Position numbers and translations under genes: made by a program. Of a DNA stretch of 64,000 nucleotides, positions 35,739-44,615 are shown in pieces. Numbering within the stretch: the first letter of the stretch is position 1; every line of letters starts with the position of its first letter. Source of the DNA: DASUPK01 sp963843085 (GTDB taxonomy: Bacteria > Actinomycetota > Thermoleophilia > Solirubrobacterales > 70-9); contig CAWJJG010000002.1 of the NCBI GenBank assembly GCA_963843085.1, forward strand, positions 186,001-250,000, read 5' to 3'. The notes under the pieces are model-generated. The model was not told the origin of the DNA. It searched no databases and worked only from the letters and a program-made list of their open reading frames with translations.

Positions 35739-37529
35739 TCAGCGGTGCCGGCGCTTCGAGTTCTTATGCTTCCTGTGCTTCTTCGCGGGCCGCGGGTCAG
35801 GGCCCATCGCCGAGCTGCACGAGGCGCCGGAGCATGAGGCGTATCTGTCGACGTCCGCGAGCAGCCTCTTGCGAACCGTTCGATAGCGCGGCACCTTCGC
35901 CACGGACTTGAGCTGGGCGGGGTCACGCCACATGTCGTAGAGCTCGACCTCGCCCGTGGAATAGAGGAAGAGGGCGTAGCGATTCGTTCGAAGACCTCGG
36001 TAGGCCGGGGCGTACAGCTTGTAGGCCGTGTCGACGGGCTCCTGCTCGATGTTGCGGACTCCGCGGCGGTGACAGAGGAGGGCGCGCCGGGGACTCTTGC
36101 GCTTGAGCTTGCGGCAGCGGCGCTTGAGCTGCTTCCGCTCGCGCTTCTGCCGCTTCTTGAAGGCGCGGGCCGCCACCTGATTCTGCGCAGTTGGCCCATC
36201 GGGCCCCTCGTCGTCGATGTTGGCGCCGGTGTCTCCCTCGAGCAGGATCGGGCGCGTCGTGCGCAGCGAGGTCTGCTCCGCGTAGGGGAGGAGGGAGCGG
36301 CCGTCCTGTGCGATGGCGGGGGTCGCTCCGGCAGCCTGGGCGATGGTCGAGGCGATGTCAACGTTGGAGACCAGCTCGTCGGATGTGCCGCCGCCGGGGA
36401 TCCCCGGTCCGCGGATCAGCAGCGGCACGTGGCTCGACGGCTCGTGCGGCAGGTACTTGCCCTGGCGAATCCGGTGCTCGCCGCTGAAGTAGCCGTTGTC
36501 GGAGGCGAAGACGATGTAGGTGTTGCCGAGCTGGCCCTCGTTGGCGAGCGCGTTCACGATCGCCGCAACGGCCTCATCGGCGCTGCGGAGCGTCTCCAGC
36601 CGGTTGATCCGCCGCTGGTAGATCTGAGCGAGCTTCCCCTTGCCGAGCCGCGGCAGCCGGCGCAGGAAGAAGGGCTTGTCCGACATGTTCCGCTCGTTCG
36701 TCCCGGGCTCCGGGGACAGCGGTAGGCCTGCGAGCGTCCCCAGGTCCCTGGGCGCCGGTGTATACGGAGAGTGCGGGGCGTTGAAGTCGACGTTCAGGAA
36801 GAACGGCTGCGAGCCGCCACTCAGCCGGTGGATGGCGTTGACGGCCATCTGCCTGAAGACGTCGGTCTGGTAATCGGACGGGTCCTCGCCGTAGAAGCAG
36901 GTGAACGGCTGCCCGGGCGCCACCGGATCGCCGCTCGGACATGGGACTCCTCCCGACGCCGGTGGCTTCTCCCGCAGCCGGTAGTGGAAGTAGAGCTCGC
37001 CGCCGGGCTGGGAGGCGTCGTACTCGGAGAGCTTCCCGTACCACTCGTTCCAGTCCGGGGGGATCGGCGGAGGCGCCCCGCCGTAGCCGTTCAGGTACTT
37101 GCCGATCTGGACGTTGTAGTAGCCGGCGTCGTGGAGCCAGGTCGGCAGGTCGCGCTGCTCGAGACCTTGGTCGTGGAAGCGCTGCCAGCCGCCCTCCGGT
37201 GGGCTGTTGCCCCGGACGCCGTTGTCGTGCATGTACTGACCGGTGAGAATGGCGGCTCGCGAAGGGCAGCAGAGCGGATACGAGATGTAGGCGCGGTTGA
37301 AGGTCGTGCCCTGAGCTCCGATCAGCGCAGACGTCTGCGGCATGCCGCTCATCTCGTCGAGCGTCTGGTCGTCGGTCAGCAACATGACCACGTTCGGCTT
37401 CCCCGACGCCTGGGCCGCGGCGTTGGACCCGCCGTTCCCGGTCAGCACCGCGAGCAGGCCGATCGCGCACAGCAACGCCGCGACGGCCGTCGCGAGCCGG
37501 ATCCCTCTGCCTGAAGGTGCGTCTGCCAT
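35739..37529 (-). CDS. Secreted or membrane-anchored sulfatase with basic insert and tail
   Basis: 596 aa. N-terminal hydrophobic helix (TAVAALLCAIGLLAVLTG). Alkaline-phosphatase-superfamily sulfatase: NVVMLLTDDQTLD metal Asp pair, SYPLCCPSRAAILTGQ with the formylglycine Cys (C-x-P-S-R), GKYLNGYG, and VFASDNGYFSGEHRI. An insert of about 34 residues near 440-475 is extremely basic and has two Cys 14 apart (RRC...LLC). The C-terminus, CSGASCSSAMG then KKHRKHKNSKRRHR, is also basic. Substrate unknown. A separate activating enzyme would be needed to make formylglycine. Confidence 0.9.
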   Translation of the reverse strand: MADAPSGRGIRLATAVAALLCAIGLLAVLTGNGGSNAAAQASGKPNVVMLLTDDQTLDEMSGMPQTSALIGAQGTTFNRAYISYPLCCPSRAAILTGQYMHDNGVRGNSPPEGGWQRFHDQGLEQRDLPTWLHDAGYYNVQIGKYLNGYGGAPPPIPPDWNEWYGKLSEYDASQPGGELYFHYRLREKPPASGGVPCPSGDPVAPGQPFTCFYGEDPSDYQTDVFRQMAVNAIHRLSGGSQPFFLNVDFNAPHSPYTPAPRDLGTLAGLPLSPEPGTNERNMSDKPFFLRRLPRLGKGKLAQIYQRRINRLETLRSADEAVAAIVNALANEGQLGNTYIVFASDNGYFSGEHRIRQGKYLPHEPSSHVPLLIRGPGIPGGGTSDELVSNVDIASTIAQAAGATPAIAQDGRSLLPYAEQTSLRTTRPILLEGDTGANIDDEGPDGPTAQNQVAARAFKKRQKRERKQLKRRCRKLKRKSPRRALLCHRRGVRNIEQEPVDTAYKLYAPAYRGLRTNRYALFLYSTGEVELYDMWRDPAQLKSVAKVPRYRTVRKRLLADVDRYASCSGASCSSAMGPDPRPAKKHRKHKNSKRRHR

Positions 37530-37610
37530 CTGATTGAGGAACGCATAACTCCTGCCGGAGTTGCGTCTCGACGCCTGTTACCCGGGTGCCGCGTGGGGAA
37601 ACGGAAGCGA

Positions 37611-38981
37611 CTAGGCCGCGGCGCCGAGCTTCGGCGACGTCCAGGGTTCGCCCAGCCGGCGGGTGAGCTCCTCGGCCAGCCCGGAGATCGCGATCCTTGA
37701 CTGGTCGAGGGAGTCGCGGTCGCGGAGGGTGACGGTGTCGTCCTCCATCGTCTGGTGGTCGACCGTGATGCCCCAGGGCGTGCCGATCTCGTCCTGGCGG
37801 CGGTAGCGCTTGCCGATCGAGCCGCCCGTGTCGTACTCCGCGGACATCAGCCTCCTCAGCTCCAGGTAGATCTCGCGAGCCTTCTCGGGCTGGCCGTCCT
37901 TGTTGACCAGCGGCAGCACGGCCGCCTTGACCGGGGCGAGCCTGGGATGTAGGCGGAGAACGGTCCGCTCACGTCCCTCGACCTCCTCGACGTCGTACGC
38001 GTCGACCATGAAGGAGAGCATCGCCCGGTCGACGCCGGCCGCCGGCTCGATCACGTGGGGGACGAATCGGTCGCCGCTGCCCGAGTCGACGTACTCGAGC
38101 TTCTCGCCGGAGAGCTTCGCGTGCTGGGTGAGGTCGAAGTCACCGCGGTTGGCGATGCCCTCGAGCTCGGACCAGCCCATCGGGAAGAGGTACTCGATGT
38201 CGGAGGTGGCGCTGGAGTAGTGCGAAAGCTCGTCCTGCCCGTGAGCCCGGAGGCGGAGCTGGTCGGGTCGGATGCCGAGGTCGGTGTACCAGCGCATCCG
38301 CTCCTCCATCCAGCGGTCGTGCCACTGCGGGGCCTCGGCCGGGGGCACGAAGAACTCCATCTCCATCTGCTCGAACTCCAGGGTCCGGAAGATGAAGTTG
38401 CCGGGGGTGATCTCGTTGCGGAAGGACTTGCCGATCTGCGCGATGCCGAACGGCGGCTTCCTGCGGGCGAAGCTGAGGACGTTCTTGAAGTTGATGAAGA
38501 TCCCCTGGGCCGTCTCGGGTCGCAGGAAGGCCCTGTTCGACTCGTCGTGGACGGGCCCGACGTGGGTTTCGAACATCAGGTTGAACTGGCGGGGCTCCGA
38601 GAGCTCACCGCCGCACTCGGGGCAGCGGATCTCGCCCTCGGCATCCTCGGCGCCGAGCTGCTGCTCTCGCACGTGGTCCTCGCGCCAGCGCTTCTTGCAC
38701 TCCCCGAGGCACTGGACGAGCGGGTCGGTGAAGCCGGCGAGGTGGCCGGAAGCCTCCCAGACCTTCGGGTTCTGGATGATCGCCGAGTCCAGGGCGACGA
38801 TGTCGTCGCGCTCCTGGATCATCGCGCGCCACCACTCGCTCTTGACGTTGTTCTTGAGCAGCACGCCGTAGTGCCCGTAGTCGTAGGTGTTGGCGAAGCC
38901 GCCGTAGATCTCCGACGCCGGGAAGATGAAGCCGCGGCGCTTGCAGAGGGCGACGATGTCCTCGAGCCGAAGTTCAGCCAT
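37611..38981 (-). CDS. glyS: Glycyl-tRNA synthetase (dimeric, class II)
   Basis: 456 aa. Charges tRNA-Gly. It is the single-chain alpha2 form: DIVALCKRRGFIFPASEIYGG at the N-terminus, motif-2 region IGKSFRNEITPGNFIFRTLEFEQMEMEFF, PRPETAQGIF-like segment FLRPETAQGIFINFKN, and a C-terminal anticodon-binding domain (KAVLPLVNKDGQPEKA). Cysteines CLGECKKRW and CPECGG may bind zinc. Reading back from the ATG, TACGCT and 7 nt precede it, another leaderless-type start. Confidence 0.96.
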   Translation of the reverse strand: MAELRLEDIVALCKRRGFIFPASEIYGGFANTYDYGHYGVLLKNNVKSEWWRAMIQERDDIVALDSAIIQNPKVWEASGHLAGFTDPLVQCLGECKKRWREDHVREQQLGAEDAEGEIRCPECGGELSEPRQFNLMFETHVGPVHDESNRAFLRPETAQGIFINFKNVLSFARRKPPFGIAQIGKSFRNEITPGNFIFRTLEFEQMEMEFFVPPAEAPQWHDRWMEERMRWYTDLGIRPDQLRLRAHGQDELSHYSSATSDIEYLFPMGWSELEGIANRGDFDLTQHAKLSGEKLEYVDSGSGDRFVPHVIEPAAGVDRAMLSFMVDAYDVEEVEGRERTVLRLHPRLAPVKAAVLPLVNKDGQPEKAREIYLELRRLMSAEYDTGGSIGKRYRRQDEIGTPWGITVDHQTMEDDTVTLRDRDSLDQSRIAISGLAEELTRRLGEPWTSPKLGAAA

Positions 38982-38988
38982 GGGCGTC

Positions 38989-38994
38989 AGCGTA
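38989..38994 (-). promoter_or_regulatory. -10 box TACGCT, leaderless spacing
   Basis: On the minus strand TACGCT is followed by 7 nt and the glyS ATG at 38981. Confidence 0.4.
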
Positions 38995-39049
38995 AACGGA
39001 GCCTCGCGTGCGGTGCCCGGCGCCGCCGCCCACTACCCTCTCGCCTGCG

Positions 39050-39367
39050 ATGCCGATCTACGAATACCGCTGCACGAACGGACACACCTTCGAGGTGATC
39101 CAGAGCATGTCCGACGATCCCGTCGAGGTCTGCGAGGAGTGCGGCGCACCGGTCGAGCGGGTCTTCCACCCGGTCGCCGTGCACTTCAAGGGATCTGGCT
39201 TCTACTCGACCGACTACAAGAGCAAGTCGAAGTCGTCCACGTCCTCTGGGGGCGACGGGGGCTCGTCCTCGAGCGACTCCTCGGACTCGTCGAGCAGCGA
39301 TTCAAGCGAGAAGAAGTCGGAGTCGAGCGGCGCCGACAAGGCCACCACGGGCTCGAGCTCGGACTAG
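39050..39367 (+). CDS. FmdB-family zinc-ribbon protein with Ser/Asp-rich tail
   Basis: 105 aa from ATG 39050. PIYEYRCTNGHTFEVIQSM and CEECGAPVERVFHPVAVHFKGSGFY are the FmdB/CxxC regulatory-protein signature, with Cys and His for one zinc. The last 55 residues are almost only Ser, Asp, Gly, Lys and Glu, a disordered tail longer than in most relatives. Biological role unsettled. Divergent from glyS. Shares a CTAG stop with the LCP gene. Confidence 0.9.
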   Translation: MPIYEYRCTNGHTFEVIQSMSDDPVEVCEECGAPVERVFHPVAVHFKGSGFYSTDYKSKSKSSTSSGGDGGSSSSDSSDSSSSDSSEKKSESSGADKATTGSSSD

Positions 39368-40755
39368 TACGGCGGCGTGCAGGCGGGATGGTGCGGCGGG
39401 TCGCCGCCCGTCAGCTGCTTGACCGCCTCCGTGCACGCGCTGTCCGGATAGGCCAGGCTTCCCTCCGGACCGTCGGTCGCCACGCTCTTTGTGCCGGTCC
39501 CACCGAGCACGTTCGTGTCACCGTTGCCCCCGACGATCGCGGCGATCGCGAGCTGCGGAAGGGTGAAGCCGCCCATGTCGCTGACGAACGCCTTCGGCGC
39601 GTTCCAGCCGATCCAGGGGCCCTTGATGAAGTTGTACGGGAAGCGGGTGAAGCTGGTCAGGCGTCCCTTGATCGCGTTCAGAACCTGCTGCTGCCGGATC
39701 GCGCGGTCGCGATCGTCCTCGGTCGGATCACACGTGTTGTGCCGCAGCCGCGCGTAAGCCAAAGCGGTGTCCCCCGCCAGGTGGTGCTCGCCGGGTTTGA
39801 AGCGGATCGTGACTCCGCCCTGCGACTTCCCGCCATCAACGTCTCCGCAGACGACCGGACCGTGCTTCTTGTTCGGATGCGTCGGGACCGTGATCACCAC
39901 ACCGCCGAGGGTGTTGATGAAATCGGCGAATCCGTCGAAGTCGACGATGACGATGTGGTTGATGTCGATGCCGAGGAAGTTCTCGACGGTCTTGATCGTC
40001 TCGGCGGGGTTCCCGTTCGGGCTCTGCGTGTTGCAAGCGAGAGAGGCGTTGATCTTCTGGGAGCCGCAGTTGGGGATGGCCGCGTAGCTGTCACGTGGGA
40101 TCGAGAGCTTGCGGAACGAGGTGAGCGAGGCGTGCAGCACCATGATCGTGTCCGCGCGGGGCGGGCCCTGGCCCTCGCTGCCGTTGGCGTTGTGCTGGGT
40201 CTTGCCGCGTCGATCGCCGCCGAGGATGAGGATGTTCTGACCGGCGAGGACGGCCGGGCCGCCCTTGAGCGCTTCCTTGGCGGACTGCGGCAGCTTGCCC
40301 TTCTGGATCTGCGCCGAGATCGCGAAGGTGATGAAGCTGAGCAGCAGCCAGCCGACCGCGAAGATCAGGATCCAGCGGAGCCAGGGTCGCTTGCCGCCGC
40401 CGAGCCGGCCGAAGAAGCCGCGGATGCCGTCGCGATCGCCTCGGCCCGAGTCGCTCCTGATGCCCTCCAGCCCGCCGCTCCGCTTGCGGAATCTGTCCCG
40501 CAGGCTGGGCCGGGAGCGATAGACGTTGTACGGAGGCCGCTCACCCTTGCCGGCCGCCATCTTCCTGGGCTGCGGCGACTTGCGCTTCTGCCCGCTCCGG
40601 CCGCCCCGCCCGTAGACGGTGTACTCCGGCTTCCCGCCCTTTTCGCGTTTGCCTGAGCTCCCGGAGGCACCAGGCTGCTTGGGGCCGCCAGGCTTCCCGC
40701 CGCCTTTGGAGCCCCCTGGCCGCTTCGGCGGCCGATCATCTCCCTCGGGAGACAT
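39364..40755 (-). CDS. LytR-CpsA-Psr (LCP) family cell-wall polymer transferase
   Basis: 463 aa. A cytoplasmic N-terminal region of 120 residues, rich in Gly, Pro and Lys, precedes one membrane helix (WLRWILIFAVGWLLLSFITFAI, about 124-146). The extracellular LCP domain (about 180-390) has ADTIMVLHASLTSFRKLSIPRDSYA, IDINHIVIVDFDGFADFINTLGGV and TALAYARLRHN, with the Arg/Asp residues that bind polyprenyl phosphate. LCP proteins attach secondary polymers to peptidoglycan. Convergent with fmdB; a ROK kinase gene starts 46 bp away divergently. Confidence 0.93.
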   Translation of the reverse strand: MSPEGDDRPPKRPGGSKGGGKPGGPKQPGASGSSGKREKGGKPEYTVYGRGGRSGQKRKSPQPRKMAAGKGERPPYNVYRSRPSLRDRFRKRSGGLEGIRSDSGRGDRDGIRGFFGRLGGGKRPWLRWILIFAVGWLLLSFITFAISAQIQKGKLPQSAKEALKGGPAVLAGQNILILGGDRRGKTQHNANGSEGQGPPRADTIMVLHASLTSFRKLSIPRDSYAAIPNCGSQKINASLACNTQSPNGNPAETIKTVENFLGIDINHIVIVDFDGFADFINTLGGVVITVPTHPNKKHGPVVCGDVDGGKSQGGVTIRFKPGEHHLAGDTALAYARLRHNTCDPTEDDRDRAIRQQQVLNAIKGRLTSFTRFPYNFIKGPWIGWNAPKAFVSDMGGFTLPQLAIAAIVGGNGDTNVLGGTGTKSVATDGPEGSLAYPDSACTEAVKQLTGGDPPHHPACTPPY

Positions 40756-40800
40756 GGGATATCAATACTTACGCATGCCGATTAAAGACCCTTCCTCCTC

Positions 40801-41757
40801 TTGACCCCCCGCGAGACCATCGGCGTCGACTTGGGCGGGACCAAGATGGCCGTCGGCGTCGTGGACTCCGACCAGCGGATCCACTACGAGGGGAAGGAGT
40901 CATCGATCGGCCTGACCGAGGACGAGCTGGTCGAGGACCTGGGGAGGGAGCTGGTCGAGGCGAGGGACGCGCGCCCCGACGTCCTCTGCGCGGGCCTCGG
41001 GATCCCGGCCACCATCGACCACGACAGGGGAGTGGCGATCCAGGCGGTCAACCTCGAGATCTCGGACGTGCCGCTGCGGGACCTGATGTCGAAGAGGCTT
41101 GGCCTGCCCGTCTACATGGACAACGACGCGAACGTCGCCGCGCTGGCCGAGTTCCTCTTTGGCGCGGGCCGGGGTGCGCGCAACGTCGTGATGCTGACCA
41201 TCGGGACGGGCGTCGGGGGCGGACTGATCCTCGACGGTGACATCTACCGCGGGTCGACAGGGTCCGCGGCCGAGCTCGGCCACATCGTCGTGCAGGAGGA
41301 CGGCCCTCCGTGCCAGGGCAACTGCCCGAACCACGGCTGCGTCGAGACGCTGGCCTCCGGAACCGCGATCGCCCGGGAGGGGAAGAAGGCGGCGGAGCGC
41401 GAGCCGGACTCGGCCCTGGGTAGGGCGCTCGCGGAGGGGCCGATCGTGGGCAAGACGGTGACGCAGCTGGCGATCGACGGCGACCCGCTCGCGCGCGAGG
41501 TCGTCGCGGATGCGGGGCGCCACCTCGGCGTCGCGCTGGCGAGCCTCGCGAACATCTTCGACCCGGACGTGATCGTGATCGGGGGCGGCGTCTCGGTGGT
41601 GGGCGACCTGATGCTCGATCCCGCGAGGGAGGAGCTCCGGAGGCGGGCGCTGCCCCCGATGAACGAGACGCCGGTGCGACTGGCGGAGCTGGGACCCGAG
41701 GCGGGGATGATCGGAGCGGCCGCGATGGCTCTCATCGAGCTGGACATGGAGAGCTGA
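40801..41757 (+). CDS. ROK-family glucokinase
   Basis: 318 aa, TTG start. Phosphorylates glucose or a related hexose with ATP. ETIGVDLGGTKMAVGVVD is the phosphate-1 loop, VYMDNDANVAALAEFLFG carries the catalytic Asp, and TIGTGVGGGLI the second phosphate loop. The ROK zinc motif appears as GHIVVQEDGPPCQGNCPNHGCVE; the usual CxCGxxGC is here CxxxCxxxxC, a small variation. No helix-turn-helix, so it is an enzyme, not a repressor. rsmI follows after 20 bp. Confidence 0.92.
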   Translation: MTPRETIGVDLGGTKMAVGVVDSDQRIHYEGKESSIGLTEDELVEDLGRELVEARDARPDVLCAGLGIPATIDHDRGVAIQAVNLEISDVPLRDLMSKRLGLPVYMDNDANVAALAEFLFGAGRGARNVVMLTIGTGVGGGLILDGDIYRGSTGSAAELGHIVVQEDGPPCQGNCPNHGCVETLASGTAIAREGKKAAEREPDSALGRALAEGPIVGKTVTQLAIDGDPLAREVVADAGRHLGVALASLANIFDPDVIVIGGGVSVVGDLMLDPAREELRRRALPPMNETPVRLAELGPEAGMIGAAAMALIELDMES

Positions 41758-41777
41758 GACATGGCCCCTCTCATCTG

Positions 41778-42599
41778 ATGCCCGGGAAGCTGGTCGTCTG
41801 CCCGACGCCGATCGGGAACCTCGAGGACATCACCCTGCGGGTGCGGCGGGCGCTGTACGAGGCCGACGTGATCGCCTGCGAGGACACCCGCCGCACCGGC
41901 CTGCTGCTCGAACGGATCGAGATCCAGGCGATGCGGTTGGTCTCCTACCACGAGGGCAACGAGGCCGATCGCGCGCGAGAGCTCGCCCAGCGGATCGAGC
42001 GCGGCGACAACGTCGCCCTCGTCTCGGACGCCGGGACCCCGGCGATCTCGGACCCGGGCTTCCGGCTGATCAGGGCATGCATCGACCGCGACCTCGACAT
42101 CGAGGTGCTCCCCGGACCCTCGTCGATCGTCACCGCCCTCGTCGTCTCGGGCCTGCCGACACATCGCTTCCGGTTCCAGGGCTTCCTGCCTCGGAGGACG
42201 GGGGAGCTCGAGCGCGTGCTCCAGTCCACCGAGACACTGATCGCCTTCGAATCGCCCCGGCGTCTTCCCGAGTCGCTGCGCGCTCTGGCGCAACTCGCGC
42301 CGGACCGGCCGGCAGCGGTCTGCCGCGAGCTGACCAAGCTCCACGAGGAGATCGTCCGCGGGACGCTCGGCGAGCTGTCGCGCCGCTTCGGCGACGAGGC
42401 CCGCGGGGAGATCGTGGTGGTTATCGGCCCGGCGGCCGAGCGTGGCACGGCGGACATCGGCTTCGCCACGGATGCACTCCGTGGCCTGATCCGTGCCGGC
42501 GCCCGGCCACGGGCGGCGGCCAGCATCGTCTCAGCGCTCACCGGCGTGCCCGCGAACGACCTCTACAAGGGCATAACCGGGCGCGAACCGCGTCGATAG
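41778..42599 (+). CDS. rsmI: 16S rRNA (cytidine-1402-2'-O)-methyltransferase
   Basis: 273 aa. An SAM-dependent tetrapyrrole-methylase-fold enzyme acting on 16S rRNA in the ribosomal P site. PTPIGNLEDITLR, ACEDTRRTGLLL, SYHEGNE, LVSDAGTPAISDPG and LPGPSSIVTALVVSGL are all RsmI signatures, and ADRARELAQRIERGD fits. Length normal. The interspersed hairpin element begins one base after its TAG. Confidence 0.96.
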   Translation: MPGKLVVCPTPIGNLEDITLRVRRALYEADVIACEDTRRTGLLLERIEIQAMRLVSYHEGNEADRARELAQRIERGDNVALVSDAGTPAISDPGFRLIRACIDRDLDIEVLPGPSSIVTALVVSGLPTHRFRFQGFLPRRTGELERVLQSTETLIAFESPRRLPESLRALAQLAPDRPAAVCRELTKLHEEIVRGTLGELSRRFGDEARGEIVVVIGPAAERGTADIGFATDALRGLIRAGARPRAAASIVSALTGVPANDLYKGITGREPRR

Positions 42600-42693
42600 C
42601 GGCCACCGGGCCGCTCCATTTTGGACCGGAGGGCGAAGCCCGTAGCGACTTATGTCGGGCGGAGCTTGTGGCCGCGAGCTGATGGCGAAGCCG
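42600..42693 (+). repeat. Interspersed hairpin element, full copy
   Basis: Starts at the base after the rsmI TAG: GCGGCC-loop-GGCCGC, CTCCATTTTGGA, GGGCGAAGCCC, CGTAGCGACTTATGTCGGGC, GTGGCCGCGAG and the tail CTGATGGCGAAGCCG. It ends 3 bp before the TACCGT box of the next gene. Confidence 0.88.
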
Positions 42694-42696
42694 TTG

Positions 42697-42702
42697 TACC
42701 GT
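42697..42702 (+). promoter_or_regulatory. -10 box TACCGT, leaderless spacing
   Basis: TACCGT, 6 nt, ATG 42709. It decides this start over ATG 42652 and 42682, which lie inside the hairpin element. Confidence 0.5.
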
Positions 42703-42708
42703 GGCCTC

Positions 42709-42978
42709 ATGGCAAAGCGCGAGCCCCGCATGATCTCCCTCGGCTACGGCAAGTTCGCCCGGGCCGACCGCATCTACGCGATCGTCCCCCTCGATCCGAA
42801 GGACCGAGGCGATGGCCGCCGGACCTACGTGCACGTCGATGACATGGCGGAGCCGATCGTGGCCTCGCGCTCCGAGCGGGCGATCCTCAACGACGTGGAG
42901 GACGCGCTGACCGAGGCGGCCGGAATCCCGCGGCGCAAGAGCCGGGCTGGGTCGAAGGGGCAGGAGAAGCTCCTGTAA
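42709..42978 (+). CDS. RemA-like (DUF370) small regulator
   Basis: 89 aa from ATG 42709. MISLGYGKFARADRIYAIVPLD, then DGRRTYVHVDDMAEPIVASRSERAIL, parallels the RemA/DUF370 pattern: an opening ISLGYG strand, RIxAI, GRRTxxV, and a Ser/Glu site before a final strand. In Bacillus RemA is a DNA-binding regulator of matrix genes. The similarity is moderate, and the usual long central loop is shorter here. The C-terminus is basic (RRKSRAGSKGQEK). It is flanked by copies of the interspersed element on both sides. Confidence 0.6.
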   Translation: MAKREPRMISLGYGKFARADRIYAIVPLDPKDRGDGRRTYVHVDDMAEPIVASRSERAILNDVEDALTEAAGIPRRKSRAGSKGQEKLL

Positions 42979-43013
42979 GCGGCCGCTCGTGGCCGCGACT
43001 GGTGGCGAAGCGG
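42979..43013 (+). repeat. Interspersed hairpin element, 3' part
   Basis: Begins right after the TAA of the RemA-like gene with GCGGCCGCTCGTGGCCGC, then the tail GACTGGTGGCGAAGCGG. It corresponds to the last 35 bp of the full element, and lies 17 bp upstream of the TATGCT box of metG. Confidence 0.8.
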
Positions 43014-43044
43014 GTCCATTCCCCACCTTTATGCTCAGCCGCCC

Positions 43045-44544
43045 GTGAGCTTCTACGTCACCACCCCGATCTACTACGTCAACGGCGAGCCCCACCTCGG
43101 GCACGCCTACTCGACGATTGCGGCCGACATCCTGGCCAGGCACCACCGCCAGCGCGGGGAGGACGTCTTCTTCTTGACCGGAACCGACGAGCACGGCGAG
43201 CCCGTCGCGCAGCAGGCCGAGGCCGAGGGCATCACCCCACGCGAGCTCGGCGACCGCCTCGCCCCTCGCTTCAAGGAGATGGCGGCCAAGATCAACGCCT
43301 CCAACGACTTCTTCATCCGGACCACGGACGAGGGCCACATGAAGCGGGTCCAGGAGATCGTCCAGCGGGTCCACGACAACGGCCACGTCTACGAAGGGAT
43401 GTATGAGGGCTGGTACTGCCCGCGCTGTGCCGACTTCAAGACCGAGTCCGAGATCGGGCCGGACAACACCTGCCCGATCCACAGGATCCCGCTGACGCGC
43501 GAGGAGCAGAAGAACTGGTTCTTTCGGCTCTCCTCCTTCCAGGAGCCGCTCGCGCGCCTGTATGAGGAGCGGCCGGACTTCGTGATCCCGGCGTTTCGCA
43601 AGAACGAGGCGCTCTCGTTCATCAAGCAGGGCCTCCAGGACGTCTCGCTGTCCCGGAAGACCCTGAAGTGGGGGGTTCCCGTCCCCTGGGATCCGGACCA
43701 GGTGATCTACGTCTGGTTCGACGCGCTGCTCAACTACTACTCGGCGCTCGGCTACGGGGTGGACGGCGAGGATGTCACCCAGAAGTTCTGGCCCCCTTTT
43801 CACATCCTCGCCAAGGACATCCTCAAGTTCCACGCCGTCTACTGGCCCGCGTTCCTGATGGCCGCCGACATCGAGCTGCCCAAGGGCATGTTCATCCACG
43901 GCTTCCTGCTGATGGAGGGCCACAAGATGTCCAAGTCGCTCGGCAACGTGCTGGACCCGGACGAGGTGATCGCCAAGTTCGGTGCCGACGCGCTGCGCTT
44001 CTACTGCTTCCGCGAGGTGTCCTTCGGCCAGGACGGGCAGATCTCGCCGGCGGGATTCGAGTCGCGCTACGAGACCGAGCTTGCCGATCAGTACGGCAAC
44101 CTCGCCAACCGGGTGCTCTCGATGATCGGGCGCTACCGCGACGGGGTCGTCCCGAAGGCGGAGGCCGAGGCCGAGCTCGCCGGTGACTTTGCCGGCGTGC
44201 CCGAGCGCGTGAGCTCACTGCTTGACGAAGCGGAGCTGACCCAGGCGCTGGAGGAGATCTGGAAGCTGGTCCGGCGCCTCAACCAGTACGTCGAGGAGAC
44301 CAAGCCGTGGGAGCTCTCCAAGGACGAGTCCGCCTCCGACCGCCTCGACTCCGTGCTCAGCGGCCTGGCCGAGGGGCTGCGCGTCACCACGCTGCTGCTC
44401 CACTCCTACATGCCCGAGACGACCGGCCGCCTCCTCGACGCGCTCGATGAGCCCTCTCGCGGGCTGGCGGATTTCGGCTCGCGCGGCGGCGGCCAGAGGC
44501 TCGGAGAGCTCTCTCCGCTCTTCCCCAAGCTCGCCCCCGCCTGA
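43045..44544 (+). CDS. metG: Methionyl-tRNA synthetase
   Basis: 499 aa, GTG start with TATGCT 9 nt upstream. Class I synthetase: VTTPIYYVNGEPHLGHAYST carries HIGH as HLGH, and HGFLLMEGHKMSKSLGN carries KMSKS. CPRCADFK and CPIHR form part of a zinc knuckle in the connecting domain. The C-terminal anticodon domain has RLNQYVEETKPWELSKD. It lacks the optional tRNA-binding (Trbp111-like) extension. It stands at the head of the tatD-ksgA-ispE region. Confidence 0.96.
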   Translation: MSFYVTTPIYYVNGEPHLGHAYSTIAADILARHHRQRGEDVFFLTGTDEHGEPVAQQAEAEGITPRELGDRLAPRFKEMAAKINASNDFFIRTTDEGHMKRVQEIVQRVHDNGHVYEGMYEGWYCPRCADFKTESEIGPDNTCPIHRIPLTREEQKNWFFRLSSFQEPLARLYEERPDFVIPAFRKNEALSFIKQGLQDVSLSRKTLKWGVPVPWDPDQVIYVWFDALLNYYSALGYGVDGEDVTQKFWPPFHILAKDILKFHAVYWPAFLMAADIELPKGMFIHGFLLMEGHKMSKSLGNVLDPDEVIAKFGADALRFYCFREVSFGQDGQISPAGFESRYETELADQYGNLANRVLSMIGRYRDGVVPKAEAEAELAGDFAGVPERVSSLLDEAELTQALEEIWKLVRRLNQYVEETKPWELSKDESASDRLDSVLSGLAEGLRVTTLLLHSYMPETTGRLLDALDEPSRGLADFGSRGGGQRLGELSPLFPKLAPA

Positions 44545-44615
44545 GTCGTGAAGGCCGGTTCGCCGGTGCTAGGGTGAGCCGCGTAAGCTGGAATGACGAT
44601 CAGGGAGGAAGTTCG

